Assembly: GCA_017549805.1 (NCBI GenBank)
Contig: JAFYNJ010000006.1
Location: forward strand, 1 to 64,000
DNA: 64,000 bases
From: Bacteroidales bacterium
GTDB taxonomy: Bacteria > Bacteroidota > Bacteroidia > Bacteroidales > F082
Direction: 5' to 3'
In this document: in pieces, positions 36,220 through 45,105 of the stretch
Numbering within the stretch: the stretch's first letter is position 1
Layout of the letters: each line of letters starts with the position of its first letter
Notes under the pieces: model-generated
Told to the model about the DNA's origin: nothing
Databases searched by the model: none
Seen by the model: only the letters and a program-made list of their open reading frames with translations
Made by a program: the position numbers and the translations under genes

Positions 36220-37749
36220 ATGGGTATCGTAGCACGACAGAGCATCAAGGGCACCATTGCCACCTATATAGGGGTGGCGGTGGGTATCGTTACCACTTTC
36301 TTCATCCAGACCAAAGCCCTTGAACCAGAGCAAATCGGCTTGATCGACGTGCTGTTGCAGTGTGCCATCCTGTTCTCGGGTTTGGCGCAGTTGGGCACCA
36401 ACTCCTCGGCCATGCGTTATTACCCGTTTTTCAAGGACGAGGAACATCGTGACCACGGCTTCTTTGGCTGGACTCTGTTGGTACCGTTTATCGGCTTTGC
36501 CATCTTCCTTCTGGCTTTCTTTGCTTTCAAAGGTTACATTGTGGAGTTCTTCTCCAAGGATTCGAGGCTGTTTGGCGACTATGTCAACTTTTTGATTCCT
36601 TTGGCGTTTTTCTTGCTGTACATCTCTGTTTTTGAGACGAATAGCAATCTTCTTCTTCGTATTGTGCTGCCCAAGTTCATCCGAGAAGTCGGTTTTCGGG
36701 TGGGAACATTGGTGATCTATCTGCTTTATTATTACAAAGTGATTGATTTTGATGGGGTGGTTGTTGCCTTTTGTGTGTTGTATGGCATCGCCACTTTGAT
36801 CAATGTGGTGTATTTGTTGTCATTGAAACGGGTTTCTTTCAAGATCGAGAAAGGTTTTGTCTCGAAAGAGATCAAGCGCGATTTCCTGTTCTACACTTTG
36901 TTCATGATTACGGCCGCCTTGGCAGGCAACATGATTCCCATGCTGAGCAAGTTCTTCGTGGCAGGCAAGACGGGCTTCCGCTTGGCGGGTGTGTTTGCCA
37001 TCGCTACCAACATCGCGGCGGTCATTGAGATGCCTTACCGTTCGTTGGGCGCCATCTCCCGGCCTCACATTTCCGAAGCCATGGCCAAGAAAGATACGCG
37101 AACTGCAGACTCCCTTTGTAAGAATGTGGCCTTGCATCAATTCATCGCAGGCACCTTTGTCTTTCTGATGGTATGGATCAATATCGACTTCCTTTTCGAT
37201 CTGCTTCCCAATGGCGACATCTATCGCTTGGGCAAATGGGCGGTCCTGATTCTGTCCTTTGGTCGGCTAGTCTATTCCACCTTGGGCGTGACCACCACGG
37301 TGCTCAGTTATTCGAAATACTATTATTATTCCTTGATATTCACCATTTTATTGGCAGGAATGTCCATTGGATTGAACGAATGGCTGGTTCCCCAGTGGGA
37401 TATCAATGGCGGTGCCTTTGCCTATGCGGTTTCCTATTTAGTCTATTTCATCCTGCTGATAGCCTTCATCAAATGGAAAATCGGCGTGCAACCACTATCG
37501 GCTCAGATGCTTCCCGTGGCGATGGTCATTCTGGTCCTGTTTGGCATAAACTGGCTTTGGGCCTCTTTCCTAACACCATGTTTTGCGAGTTTGTTCGAAA
37601 AGCCCATTTTCGGTTTATTGCTTGATGCCGTTCTGAAAACATCGCTCTTTTTGATTCTTGGCCTGACCGTAATCTACAAGATGAAGGTTTCACAGTCGGT
37701 GAATGATTTGTTGGATAAGGCGATGAACGTTGTTCGTTTGAAGAAGTGA
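36220..37749 (+). CDS. Polysaccharide flippase-like membrane protein (MOP superfamily)
   Basis: Protein of 509 aa with 12-14 predicted helices. The N-terminus is typical of Wzx/RfbX-type exporters (SIKGTIATYIGVAVGIVTTFFI), as are the central basic loops and LSKFFVAGKTGFRLAGVFAIATNI. It is expected to move lipid-linked oligosaccharides across the inner membrane. Its substrate is unknown; the surface-glycan operon 3 kb downstream on the other strand is a plausible supplier of its cargo. It is co-directional with the YihY gene (9-base gap) and the dehydrogenase gene (18-base gap). Confidence 0.85.
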   Translation: MGIVARQSIKGTIATYIGVAVGIVTTFFIQTKALEPEQIGLIDVLLQCAILFSGLAQLGTNSSAMRYYPFFKDEEHRDHGFFGWTLLVPFIGFAIFLLAFFAFKGYIVEFFSKDSRLFGDYVNFLIPLAFFLLYISVFETNSNLLLRIVLPKFIREVGFRVGTLVIYLLYYYKVIDFDGVVVAFCVLYGIATLINVVYLLSLKRVSFKIEKGFVSKEIKRDFLFYTLFMITAALAGNMIPMLSKFFVAGKTGFRLAGVFAIATNIAAVIEMPYRSLGAISRPHISEAMAKKDTRTADSLCKNVALHQFIAGTFVFLMVWINIDFLFDLLPNGDIYRLGKWAVLILSFGRLVYSTLGVTTTVLSYSKYYYYSLIFTILLAGMSIGLNEWLVPQWDINGGAFAYAVSYLVYFILLIAFIKWKIGVQPLSAQMLPVAMVILVLFGINWLWASFLTPCFASLFEKPIFGLLLDAVLKTSLFLILGLTVIYKMKVSQSVNDLLDKAMNVVRLKK

Positions 37750-37767
37750 TTGAATTATTGTCAAAAG

Positions 37768-40686
37768 ATGTTGTATTATACCGACCCAATACACCGTATT
37801 GCCTACGCGACTGATGCCAGCGCCTATCGGGAGATGCCGCAAGGTGTGGCCTATCCCGAAAACGACATGGACATTCTTGAGCTCATAAGGCTTGCGCGAG
37901 AAGAGCATACTTGCTTGATACCTCGTGCGGGCGGCACTTCCATTGCCGGTCAGGTGGTTGGCAACGGCATCGTGGTGGATGTGAGCAAACATCTCAACAA
38001 GATCATTGAGATCAACCCCAAAGAGCGTTGGGCCAGAGTTCAGCCTGGTGTGGTGCGCGATGAGCTGAACCTCGCATTGAAGCCTTACGGCCTGTTTTTC
38101 AGCCCTGAGACCTCTACCAGCAACCGTTGCTGCATTGGAGGCATGGTGGGAAACAACTCTTGTGGTACACATTCACTGGTATATGGCTCCACCCGCCATC
38201 ATGTGCTGCAACTGAAAGGCTATCTTGCCGACGGCTCCTTTTTCGACACGGAGAAACGAGGAGATGGTGAGCTTGAGAAGAAGATCTATTCCCAGCTTGA
38301 GGCATGGGGAAGAGACGTAGTCAAAAGGGCACTCATTGAGGAAAACTTTCCAGACAAGTCGCTTCGTCGTCGCAGTTGCGGCTATGCCATCGATGAAGCC
38401 ATCGAGGACGGCATTGACCTCTGCAAGCTGATTTGTGGTTCGGAAGGCACCCTTTGTTTTGTGACGGAAATAAAGGTGTCGCTTGACCCGCTTCCACCTA
38501 CAGAACATCTGGTGCTTTGTGCCCACTGCCATTCGTTGGAGGATAGCTACCAAGCGAATCTTATTGCTTTGAAGCACCATCCTGTGGCAATTGAATTGAT
38601 GGATGGAAGGATCTTGGAGTTGAGCAAAGGAAACAAGGCGGCAGAGAAAAACCGTTTCTTTGTGGAGGGTGATCCTGCGGCATTGCTCATTTCCGAGTTC
38701 AATGGCAGTGAAATGGATGCTGATGCCGATGCCTTGGAAAAAGAACTTCAGGAGAACGGTCTGGCCTATACCTGCACACGTGTTTATGGCACCGATGTTG
38801 ACAAGGTTTGGGCGTTGCGTAAAGCTGGTTTGGGTGTGCTGAGCGGGATGAAGGGCGATGCCAAGCCCATCGGTGTTATCGAGGATACGGCAGTGGCTCC
38901 CGAGAGGTTGCCAGCATACTTGAAAGATTTCGGTGAGATGCTCGATCGACTTGGGTTGAGTTGCGTTTATTACGGCCATATCAGCACCGGCGAGTTGCAT
39001 CTCCGTCCTATTATTAACATCAAGACACCCGAAGGCAAAGCCTTGTTTAGAAGTGTGGCAGAGGAAACGGCCAAACTTTGCAAGAAACATAAGGGCAGCT
39101 TGAGCGGTGAGCATGGCGACGGCCGTTTGCGTGGTGAGTTCATCCCGTTGATGTATGGGGAGGAATGCTACCAAATGATGCGTGAAGTGAAGCAGTGTTG
39201 GGATCCTGACGGTATTTTCAATGTGGGCAAGATTGTTGATACCTCTCCGATGGACGAGTTCCTCCGTTTTGGGGTGGGACAAGGCTATGCACTGGAGAAA
39301 CAGCTGAAAAACGGCAAGACCTATTTCAACTGGAAAGCCGATTTTGACGAGTGCCAAGTGGAAGGTGCTAGTGGGGTGAAATCGCAGTGCCACGCCTTGA
39401 TGTGTTCCATTGAGCAATGCAATGGTGCGGGCGATTGCCGCAAGTCGAACCTGATTGGTGGTACGTTGTGTCCGGCTTTCAAGGAATCGAAAGACGAGCT
39501 GATGAGTACCCGAGCCAGGGCTAACATCCTGCGTGAGGTGTTGACCAACGGCATCGATGGCGAGGTGTTGTCTCGTCATGAGTTGGAGGAGGTGCTTTAT
39601 TCTTGCTTAGCATGCAAGGGTTGTAAGGCAGAATGCCCATCGAATGTGGACATGACACGTATCCGGGCTGAGGTGCTGCAGCAGATCTACGACAAGGAAG
39701 GTGTCCCGTTGCGTTCGTTTGCCGTGGCGCGGATGGCCATGGTGGAGCGACTTGGACATTATGTTTGGCCGGTTTACAATCTGTTTGCGTCATGGAAGTT
39801 CTCTTCCAATATCATCAAGCATATCGTCAAGTTCTCAACCGAACGGGAAATACCCACATTGAGCCGTGTCACCATGCGTCATGCGGTACGCATTGAAAAG
39901 AGGAAAAGTAAAATCAAACCCACCAAGGGTAAGGTGTATTTGTTTGCCGATGAGTTTACCAACTTCCAGGAAGCGGAATTGGGTCTCACTTTTGCCAAAT
40001 TGTTGTTAAGGTTGGGCTATGAGGTGGAGATTCCCAAGCATGTGGAAAGTGGCAGGGCAGCCATTTCAAAAGGTTGCCTGAAGTTGGCAAAGAAGTTCGC
40101 GGTGAAGAATGTAAACCTGCTTAAAGACAAGGTTTCCGACGAAACCCCGTTGGTGGGCATTGAACCTTCTTGCATCCTCAGTTTCCGCGATGAGTATCCC
40201 GATTTGGTTCCGGCTGAGTTGCGTGCGGTAGCTAAACATTTGGGCAAAAACGCTTTGCTGTTCGATGAATTCATCATGCGCGAGGCGGCAAAAGGCAACA
40301 TTACCTCAGCGGATTTCAAGGACGATGCAGTTGAAATATGGTTGCACGGCCACTGCCACCAAAAGTCGTTGGTAGGTGTGGAGAAAACCGTGGCTGCCCT
40401 AAAACTGTTGAAGGGGGCCAAGGTGAATGTCATCCCCAGTAGTTGTTGCGGCATGGCCGGATCATTCGGCTACGAGGAAGAACATTACAGAACCTCACTC
40501 GCCATCGGCGAGATGGTGTTGTTCCCAGCAGTCAGGAAGGCGATGGAGAAGAGTGATCAAGTAGTGCCTACGGTTGTTTGTGCCCCGGGTACTTCGTGTC
40601 GTCAACAGATATTGGACGGCACAGGAGTTCGGGCCGTGCATCCTATTGAATTGATGTATCAGTGGCTATTTTCCGATAGCTGTTAA
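37768..40686 (+). CDS. YdiJ-like FAD- and Fe-S-containing 2-hydroxyacid dehydrogenase
   Basis: Fusion of 972 aa. It has an FAD-binding PCMH domain (PRAGGTSIAGQVVGNGIVVD, GGMVGNNSCGTHSLVYGST), an FAD-oxidase C-terminal domain (LSGEHGDGRLRGEFIP) and a ferredoxin-like module with CLACKGCKAECP. A CCG/heterodisulfide-reductase-like domain follows (GHCHQKS, PSSCCGMAGSFGYE, CAPGTSCRQ). This order matches E. coli YdiJ and GlcD-GlcF-type enzymes, which oxidise D-2-hydroxyacids (D-lactate, glycolate, D-2-hydroxyglutarate); the substrate cannot be read from sequence. I prefer ATG 37768 over an in-frame TTG at 37750. The 3' end overlaps the convergent SDR-cytidylyltransferase gene by 21 bases. Confidence 0.85.
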   Translation: MLYYTDPIHRIAYATDASAYREMPQGVAYPENDMDILELIRLAREEHTCLIPRAGGTSIAGQVVGNGIVVDVSKHLNKIIEINPKERWARVQPGVVRDELNLALKPYGLFFSPETSTSNRCCIGGMVGNNSCGTHSLVYGSTRHHVLQLKGYLADGSFFDTEKRGDGELEKKIYSQLEAWGRDVVKRALIEENFPDKSLRRRSCGYAIDEAIEDGIDLCKLICGSEGTLCFVTEIKVSLDPLPPTEHLVLCAHCHSLEDSYQANLIALKHHPVAIELMDGRILELSKGNKAAEKNRFFVEGDPAALLISEFNGSEMDADADALEKELQENGLAYTCTRVYGTDVDKVWALRKAGLGVLSGMKGDAKPIGVIEDTAVAPERLPAYLKDFGEMLDRLGLSCVYYGHISTGELHLRPIINIKTPEGKALFRSVAEETAKLCKKHKGSLSGEHGDGRLRGEFIPLMYGEECYQMMREVKQCWDPDGIFNVGKIVDTSPMDEFLRFGVGQGYALEKQLKNGKTYFNWKADFDECQVEGASGVKSQCHALMCSIEQCNGAGDCRKSNLIGGTLCPAFKESKDELMSTRARANILREVLTNGIDGEVLSRHELEEVLYSCLACKGCKAECPSNVDMTRIRAEVLQQIYDKEGVPLRSFAVARMAMVERLGHYVWPVYNLFASWKFSSNIIKHIVKFSTEREIPTLSRVTMRHAVRIEKRKSKIKPTKGKVYLFADEFTNFQEAELGLTFAKLLLRLGYEVEIPKHVESGRAAISKGCLKLAKKFAVKNVNLLKDKVSDETPLVGIEPSCILSFRDEYPDLVPAELRAVAKHLGKNALLFDEFIMREAAKGNITSADFKDDAVEIWLHGHCHQKSLVGVEKTVAALKLLKGAKVNVIPSSCCGMAGSFGYEEEHYRTSLAIGEMVLFPAVRKAMEKSDQVVPTVVCAPGTSCRQQILDGTGVRAVHPIELMYQWLFSDSC

Positions 40687-41811
40687 GGCATCGCGAAGTT
40701 GGCTGCTGCTAGTGCCTTGGGTGTAGGGAAAATAAATGATTTTTACATCAGTGTCGGCGAAAATCTGTTCATATCGATTGAAACGTTCTGTCCCTTTGTA
40801 ATCCGATCCGACAAACAGATAGTCATATTTCACGATACCTTTGAGATAAACGTCGCAATCCTCTTTCTCTGAGGGAATTACTTTGTCCACATACTTGATG
40901 CTTCTAATGATTTCAGTTCGCTCTTCAAAAGAGATGAACGTACTTTTCCCTTTGTGTGATGCGTCTTTGTGTACCCCTACCACAAGATAATCGCAGTATT
41001 GTTTGGCGCGACGCAAGAGATTAAGGTGCCCAATATGGAATAGGTCGAAAGTGCCGCTCAAGTAGCCGATTTTCAGCTGAGGTTTGCTGCTGGTTCGTCC
41101 ACTTTCCTGTTTGTATTGATAACTCTGCAAGCCGAACTGGTGAGGGTCCTGATGATAGCGCTCCAGAACTCCTTGAAATATTTCTTCATATTGAGGGATG
41201 AACAATGTTTGCCTTTGTTCCATTTTGGCAATGATGGTTTGAGCCAATGACTCAGTTTGGTTCAAGTCGTTGTCTCCGCCATTGAACTTGGTACCTTTGA
41301 TCGATCCGGGCGAAACGTTCAGTATTCGGTTTTCGGTTCCAGCCATTTCCAGCTCAATATTAAGGCTTTCGATGGCATTGCATAGAGCTGCTTTTGTGGC
41401 GCTGTAGGTGGCGAAGAGGGGGGAACAAATAAGTCCCGCAATGCTTCCCATAACGGCACAATGGAACGTTGTTTTTTGCTTCATCATCGGGAAGAAAAAA
41501 TGCAGAACCTTTAACGCAGCTATGCTGTTTACTTGGAAACTGTTCTGGATTTCTTGCTCCAAAATGTCTTCAAAAGGCGTGATCCTGCCAAAACCGGCAG
41601 TAATGATCAAAGTGTCAATATCTTTGAATTGTTCAAGGAACGAAAAGTCGTTGTCCATGAGGTTGGCTTGGCAGAAAGGAATGCCGTTCTCGTCCAATAG
41701 ATTGTTGCCGACCTTATCGACGACATCGACGAGGCAACCTCTTTTTTTTAGTTCCAACGAAATGGCCAAACCGATGCCGTTGCTCCCACCAATTACCAGT
41801 GCTTTTTTCAT
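40666..41811 (-). CDS. Fused short-chain dehydrogenase / TagD-like cytidylyltransferase
   Basis: Two-domain protein of 381 aa. Residues 1-235 form an SDR: GGSNGIG at 8-14, catalytic Ser123, Tyr136 and Lys140 (YSATK), and PGSIKGT after the active site. Residues 245-381 form a glycerol-3-phosphate/ethanolamine-type cytidylyltransferase: SGTFDLFHIGHLNLL with H259-I-G-H262, VGVHKDASHKGK, VGSDYKGTERF and the closing TQGTSSSQLR (364-373). The pairing suggests that one polypeptide makes an alditol phosphate from a keto-sugar phosphate and activates it to a CDP-alditol; the substrate is unknown. The neighbouring LicD-type transferase gene fits as consumer. A separate -7 box at 41842-41849 allows independent expression. 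Confidence 0.82.
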   Translation of the reverse strand: MKKALVIGGSNGIGLAISLELKKRGCLVDVVDKVGNNLLDENGIPFCQANLMDNDFSFLEQFKDIDTLIITAGFGRITPFEDILEQEIQNSFQVNSIAALKVLHFFFPMMKQKTTFHCAVMGSIAGLICSPLFATYSATKAALCNAIESLNIELEMAGTENRILNVSPGSIKGTKFNGGDNDLNQTESLAQTIIAKMEQRQTLFIPQYEEIFQGVLERYHQDPHQFGLQSYQYKQESGRTSSKPQLKIGYLSGTFDLFHIGHLNLLRRAKQYCDYLVVGVHKDASHKGKSTFISFEERTEIIRSIKYVDKVIPSEKEDCDVYLKGIVKYDYLFVGSDYKGTERFNRYEQIFADTDVKIIYFPYTQGTSSSQLRDALTAIGK

Positions 41812-41841
41812 GGATTATGAGATATGTGTTGTAATGGTTTG

Positions 41842-41849
41842 CAAAAATA
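41842..41849 (-). promoter_or_regulatory. -7 box for the SDR-cytidylyltransferase gene
   Basis: The minus strand reads TATTTTTG, a perfect TAnnTTTG, in the 53-base gap after the GT4 gene and 30 bases before the start at 41811. No clear -33 TTG was found. The other genes of this operon are separated by at most 2 bases, so this gap stands out. Confidence 0.55.
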
Positions 41850-41864
41850 GTAAATAAGGAATAA

Positions 41865-42992
41865 TTAATGGGAAAGTGTACACGTATTATAGACTTCTAT
41901 GATTTCATCCGAGACGACCTCGGGCGAGAATATCTCAATACACTCTTTTGAGATGCGAGACGGTTCGTATTCTGAGTATCGGTTACGAATACTTTTCAAA
42001 GCCTCTGCAAGTGCTTTTGTGTCGTCCACGGGGACGAGCATCCCCAGTCGTTCATTCATGAATGATTCAGGACCTCCACACTTTGTAACTACAACGGGCA
42101 ATCCCGAATAAAGAGCTTCAATGCAAGCAACTCCAAAAGTTTCGCTTGAGGATGCAAGAACGAAAACATGGCACCCTTGATAAAACTCACCAATTCGTTC
42201 GCGCTCAAGTTGGCCTTTCAGTATGACCTTTCCGGTCAAACCCTTCTTTTCAACAAGACTTTGAAGGTGTTCTCTTTCGGGACCATCCCCGATGATGGCG
42301 AGTTCTGAATGATCGCTTACGGATGCAAATGCTTCAATCAGGTTGTCAAATCTTTTCAGAGGTATTAAGTTACCTACAGAAACATAGACAAATGGCGTCG
42401 TGTTGTTCTTCTTGGGTTGGCATGGGAAAAAGCTGTTGTCCACCATATTGCGAATACAAATGCTATCTACGCCAAAGTTCACCTTGACGTGTTCTTGAAG
42501 CGCGGGGGAGACGCAAATCAAACGGTCGCAGTTTTGGTAGGCTTTTTTGGCCAAGCGTTTGTCCAAGTCGCTGATTTGTTCGGAGGTCTTGTTGAGTTTG
42601 CTGCTGTGCTCGGTAACCACCAGCGGGATGCTGTATTTCCTTTTTAGAATAGTGGCAATAGCAGCTATGGAATAAAAGTGGGCATGGACGATGTCGGGTT
42701 TCCCGAATGACTTCAGCATGGCCCGGAAAGGGATGAGCAACAATTGTTGCAATACGGGCAGAAACCTCCTGTAAACACCAATGGGAAGCGACAGTTCAAA
42801 AACATGGACGCCTTCTTCATCGTATTGGAATAAACCATATTTCCTTCTAAAAGAAATGGCTCTAAAGTCAATGGCGACGAAAGCAACCTCGATGCCTTGT
42901 CGTGCCAATGCTTTGGCTTGATCGAACTCGAAAATTCCGTTTAACGGGTATTCGGATGTCGGTTTCCCTCTAGAAATAATGGCGATTTTCAT
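41865..42992 (-). CDS. Family 4 glycosyltransferase
   Basis: GT-B glycosyltransferase of 375 aa. The N-terminal GT4-like acceptor domain includes HAHFYSIAAIATILKRKYS and VVTEHSSKLNK. The C-terminal Glycos_transf_1 domain has VSVGNLIPLKRFDNLIEAF, IIGDGPEREHL and the donor-binding LASSSETFGVACIEALYSGLPVV. It transfers a nucleotide-activated sugar onto a growing surface glycan at the cytoplasmic face. It lies 2 bases after the LicD gene, so it is part of the glycan operon. Confidence 0.9.
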   Translation of the reverse strand: MKIAIISRGKPTSEYPLNGIFEFDQAKALARQGIEVAFVAIDFRAISFRRKYGLFQYDEEGVHVFELSLPIGVYRRFLPVLQQLLLIPFRAMLKSFGKPDIVHAHFYSIAAIATILKRKYSIPLVVTEHSSKLNKTSEQISDLDKRLAKKAYQNCDRLICVSPALQEHVKVNFGVDSICIRNMVDNSFFPCQPKKNNTTPFVYVSVGNLIPLKRFDNLIEAFASVSDHSELAIIGDGPEREHLQSLVEKKGLTGKVILKGQLERERIGEFYQGCHVFVLASSSETFGVACIEALYSGLPVVVTKCGGPESFMNERLGMLVPVDDTKALAEALKSIRNRYSEYEPSRISKECIEIFSPEVVSDEIIEVYNTCTLSH

Positions 42993-42994
42993 TT

Positions 42995-43786
42995 TTATTG
43001 GATGTCAACATAGATAATGTGGCTGACGCGTTTTTCTTTTGGAGGGATCTGCATGTAGTTGCCGTATGCCTCGGTGAGACATTTGTCGGGATCAGCAGGA
43101 CCCGAGAAAGTTCTGCCTTCAAATTCGATGTCTTTCAGAGGGAACACCATGTCTTTGGTGTAAGAGATGCCTGGGCTGAAGTGCTTTTCTAATCCAAGAC
43201 GGTCTTTTTTGCCTAAATTGCATAAACCCCAAAGGATATCCAACCCTAATTTCATGATGGGGAAGGTAATGGTTGCAATATGGTTCTTTAAAGTTACATC
43301 GTTTTTGACATAAAAGAAGAAATAGATCTTTTTGTACCAATGCATGATGAACTTCAGAAGTTTCTTGTTGACAGTGGGATAGGGAACCATTTCAAAAATA
43401 TCTACATAAAGACCTTTCTGGTAATTTCTGGAAAAGTCTTCATGCTTGGTGACAAAGAAAGAGTTGCGGTCCCTGACTTTGCAAAAAGGCGAACGATAAG
43501 TTGGATCGGTTTCTTTGGTTTGCAAAAAAAGGTTTTCGGGCAATTCCTTTGGTGCTATTTCCTTGAAACGAGCCAAATCCTCGCTGAGCATTGAAATGTC
43601 AATGTCGTCATCCCAAGGAATGTAACCCTTATGCCTAACAGCACCTAACAGCGTGCCCCAATCCAACCAATACTTGATGTCATGTTTGCGGCATACCTTG
43701 TCGATTTCCACGAGAATGTCCAAAATGCGCAATTGCATTTTTCGCAATGTGGTGCCTTCGGCATTATATTGTGATAAGTCTTCCAT
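42995..43786 (-). CDS. LicD/fukutin-family phospho-alditol or phosphocholine transferase
   Basis: Protein of 263 aa with the LicD nucleotidyltransferase-fold signature: DWGTLLGAVRHKGYIPWDDDIDI, with Asp59, Asp60, Asp61 and Asp63 as likely metal/catalytic residues, then KVRDRNSFF and the terminal YGNYMQIPP. Family members transfer phosphocholine, phosphoglycerol or phosphoribitol from CDP donors to glycans (LicD in bacteria, FKTN/FKRP in animals). The donor is not identifiable from sequence. The cytidylyltransferase fusion two genes downstream makes a CDP-alditol plausible. Spacing to both neighbours is 2 bases. Confidence 0.9.
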   Translation of the reverse strand: MEDLSQYNAEGTTLRKMQLRILDILVEIDKVCRKHDIKYWLDWGTLLGAVRHKGYIPWDDDIDISMLSEDLARFKEIAPKELPENLFLQTKETDPTYRSPFCKVRDRNSFFVTKHEDFSRNYQKGLYVDIFEMVPYPTVNKKLLKFIMHWYKKIYFFFYVKNDVTLKNHIATITFPIMKLGLDILWGLCNLGKKDRLGLEKHFSPGISYTKDMVFPLKDIEFEGRTFSGPADPDKCLTEAYGNYMQIPPKEKRVSHIIYVDIQ

Positions 43787-43788
43787 AA

Positions 43789-45105
43789 TTATTCAGTTTG
43801 CATTTGTGCTTTCTCCAACAATTTGGCAAATTCCCATGCCAACGCCTTCCTTGAATACTTCTCAATTTCCGCGTTTTCATTGGATGGTAGGCGGTTGCCT
43901 AAATATCGTTCATAAAGGTCCTTGATGACGGTTTTCATTTTTTCCTTTTCCTCAAATCCAACCGTGACGCCCGATTCCGTTTCGCTGATGATCCTTGCGG
44001 CGTCGCCGTCTTCGGGACCGATGCAAAGGATGGGACGGCCAGCGGCAATATACTCAAAAAGCTTGCCCGTCAAAATGCCCTTGGCATTGGGCGTGTTGTT
44101 GACAAAGAGCAACAACACTTGCGACGAGGCCTGCTGCTGTTGGATCTGGTCATGAGGAATGTATGAAATGAACTCCGTGTTGTCTTGAAGATTGCAGGAC
44201 TCAATAGATAGGGCTACCGATTGGTCAACCTGACCGATAAGCCTAATTTTTAGTTTGCTGGCAAATTGAGAGTCGAAGGCTTTCAACTCGCCTAAAGCCT
44301 GCCAGAGTTGGTGCTCGTTGCGGTTGGCCCCGATGATGCCGATATGGGTCAAGGTGAATTCTGATGACAAATGGGTTGCTTCAGGGTTGGCTTGCGGTTC
44401 CCAGTCAAACCCGTTGGGAATGACATCGACATGCTTCGCCCCAAGTCTTTCCAAACCTTCAGCCATGTCCCAACCCACGCCCGCAATCTTGTCGGCCTGG
44501 GTCAACACCTTGTGCTCTAAACGACGGTGTTTGCGGTCGGCCCAACGGGTGAGATGCAGATCGTCGTAATAGTCGATCTCGGTCCAAGGGTCGCGGAAAT
44601 CGGCAATCCATGGCAGGTTCAAGGCTTCCTTCAATTTCATGGCAATCAAGTGCATGGAGTGGGGCGGACCTGTGCTAACAATGGCATCCACGGGATGATC
44701 CTTTAGGTAGGCCTTCAAGTACTTGACGGAAGGTTTCACCCACCAACAGCGGGCATCAGGGATGAAGAAGTTGCCACGCACCCACACCGATAGGCGCTCT
44801 TTCCAGCCTTTTTGCTTGCCTGACTCATCGATGAAACCAGCTTTGACTTTCTGGTCTTTCTTGATGCCAAGTAGCTTTTTGTAATAGTTGTAGGGCTCTA
44901 CAATGGGTCGGCGTATCACCTCGGCTTCGGGACATACATCCTTTTCCAAGGATGGATCTTCCACCGGATATTCTGCGTTCTCTGCAGTATAGATCACGGG
45001 CTGCCAGCCGTTTTCGGGTAGGTATTTCGACATCTTCAGCCAACGCTGGACGCCGCTCCCACCTGAAGGAGGCCAATAGTACGTGATGATCAGAACGCGT
45101 TTCAT
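43789..45105 (-). CDS. Glycosyltransferase (GT4-like)
   Basis: Protein of 438 aa opening with the GT-B start ITYYWPPSGGSGVQRWLKMSKYL. It continues with IVSTGPPHSMHLIAMKLKE, WIADFRDPWTEIDYYDD, ITKVGWD-like AGVGWDMAEGLERLGAKHVDVIPNGFDW, and a C-terminal donor-binding region (GKLFEYIAAGRPILCIGPEDGDAARI). Sugar specificity is unknown. It overlaps the YfhO-like gene by 4 bases and precedes licD by 2 bases, so the set is translated together. Confidence 0.87.
   Translation of the reverse strand: MKRVLIITYYWPPSGGSGVQRWLKMSKYLPENGWQPVIYTAENAEYPVEDPSLEKDVCPEAEVIRRPIVEPYNYYKKLLGIKKDQKVKAGFIDESGKQKGWKERLSVWVRGNFFIPDARCWWVKPSVKYLKAYLKDHPVDAIVSTGPPHSMHLIAMKLKEALNLPWIADFRDPWTEIDYYDDLHLTRWADRKHRRLEHKVLTQADKIAGVGWDMAEGLERLGAKHVDVIPNGFDWEPQANPEATHLSSEFTLTHIGIIGANRNEHQLWQALGELKAFDSQFASKLKIRLIGQVDQSVALSIESCNLQDNTEFISYIPHDQIQQQQASSQVLLLFVNNTPNAKGILTGKLFEYIAAGRPILCIGPEDGDAARIISETESGVTVGFEEKEKMKTVIKDLYERYLGNRLPSNENAEIEKYSRKALAWEFAKLLEKAQMQTE

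Noticed and set aside
37750-37767. TTG start for the YdiJ-like dehydrogenase
   Set aside because: It would begin directly after the flippase stop and adds six residues with no family match; the ATG at 37768 is preferred, though TTG cannot be excluded.
38173-39579. A 468-codon open frame on the minus strand inside the YdiJ-like dehydrogenase gene
   Set aside because: It is fully antisense to a gene with clear FAD and Fe-S motifs, and shows no recognisable domain or start context.
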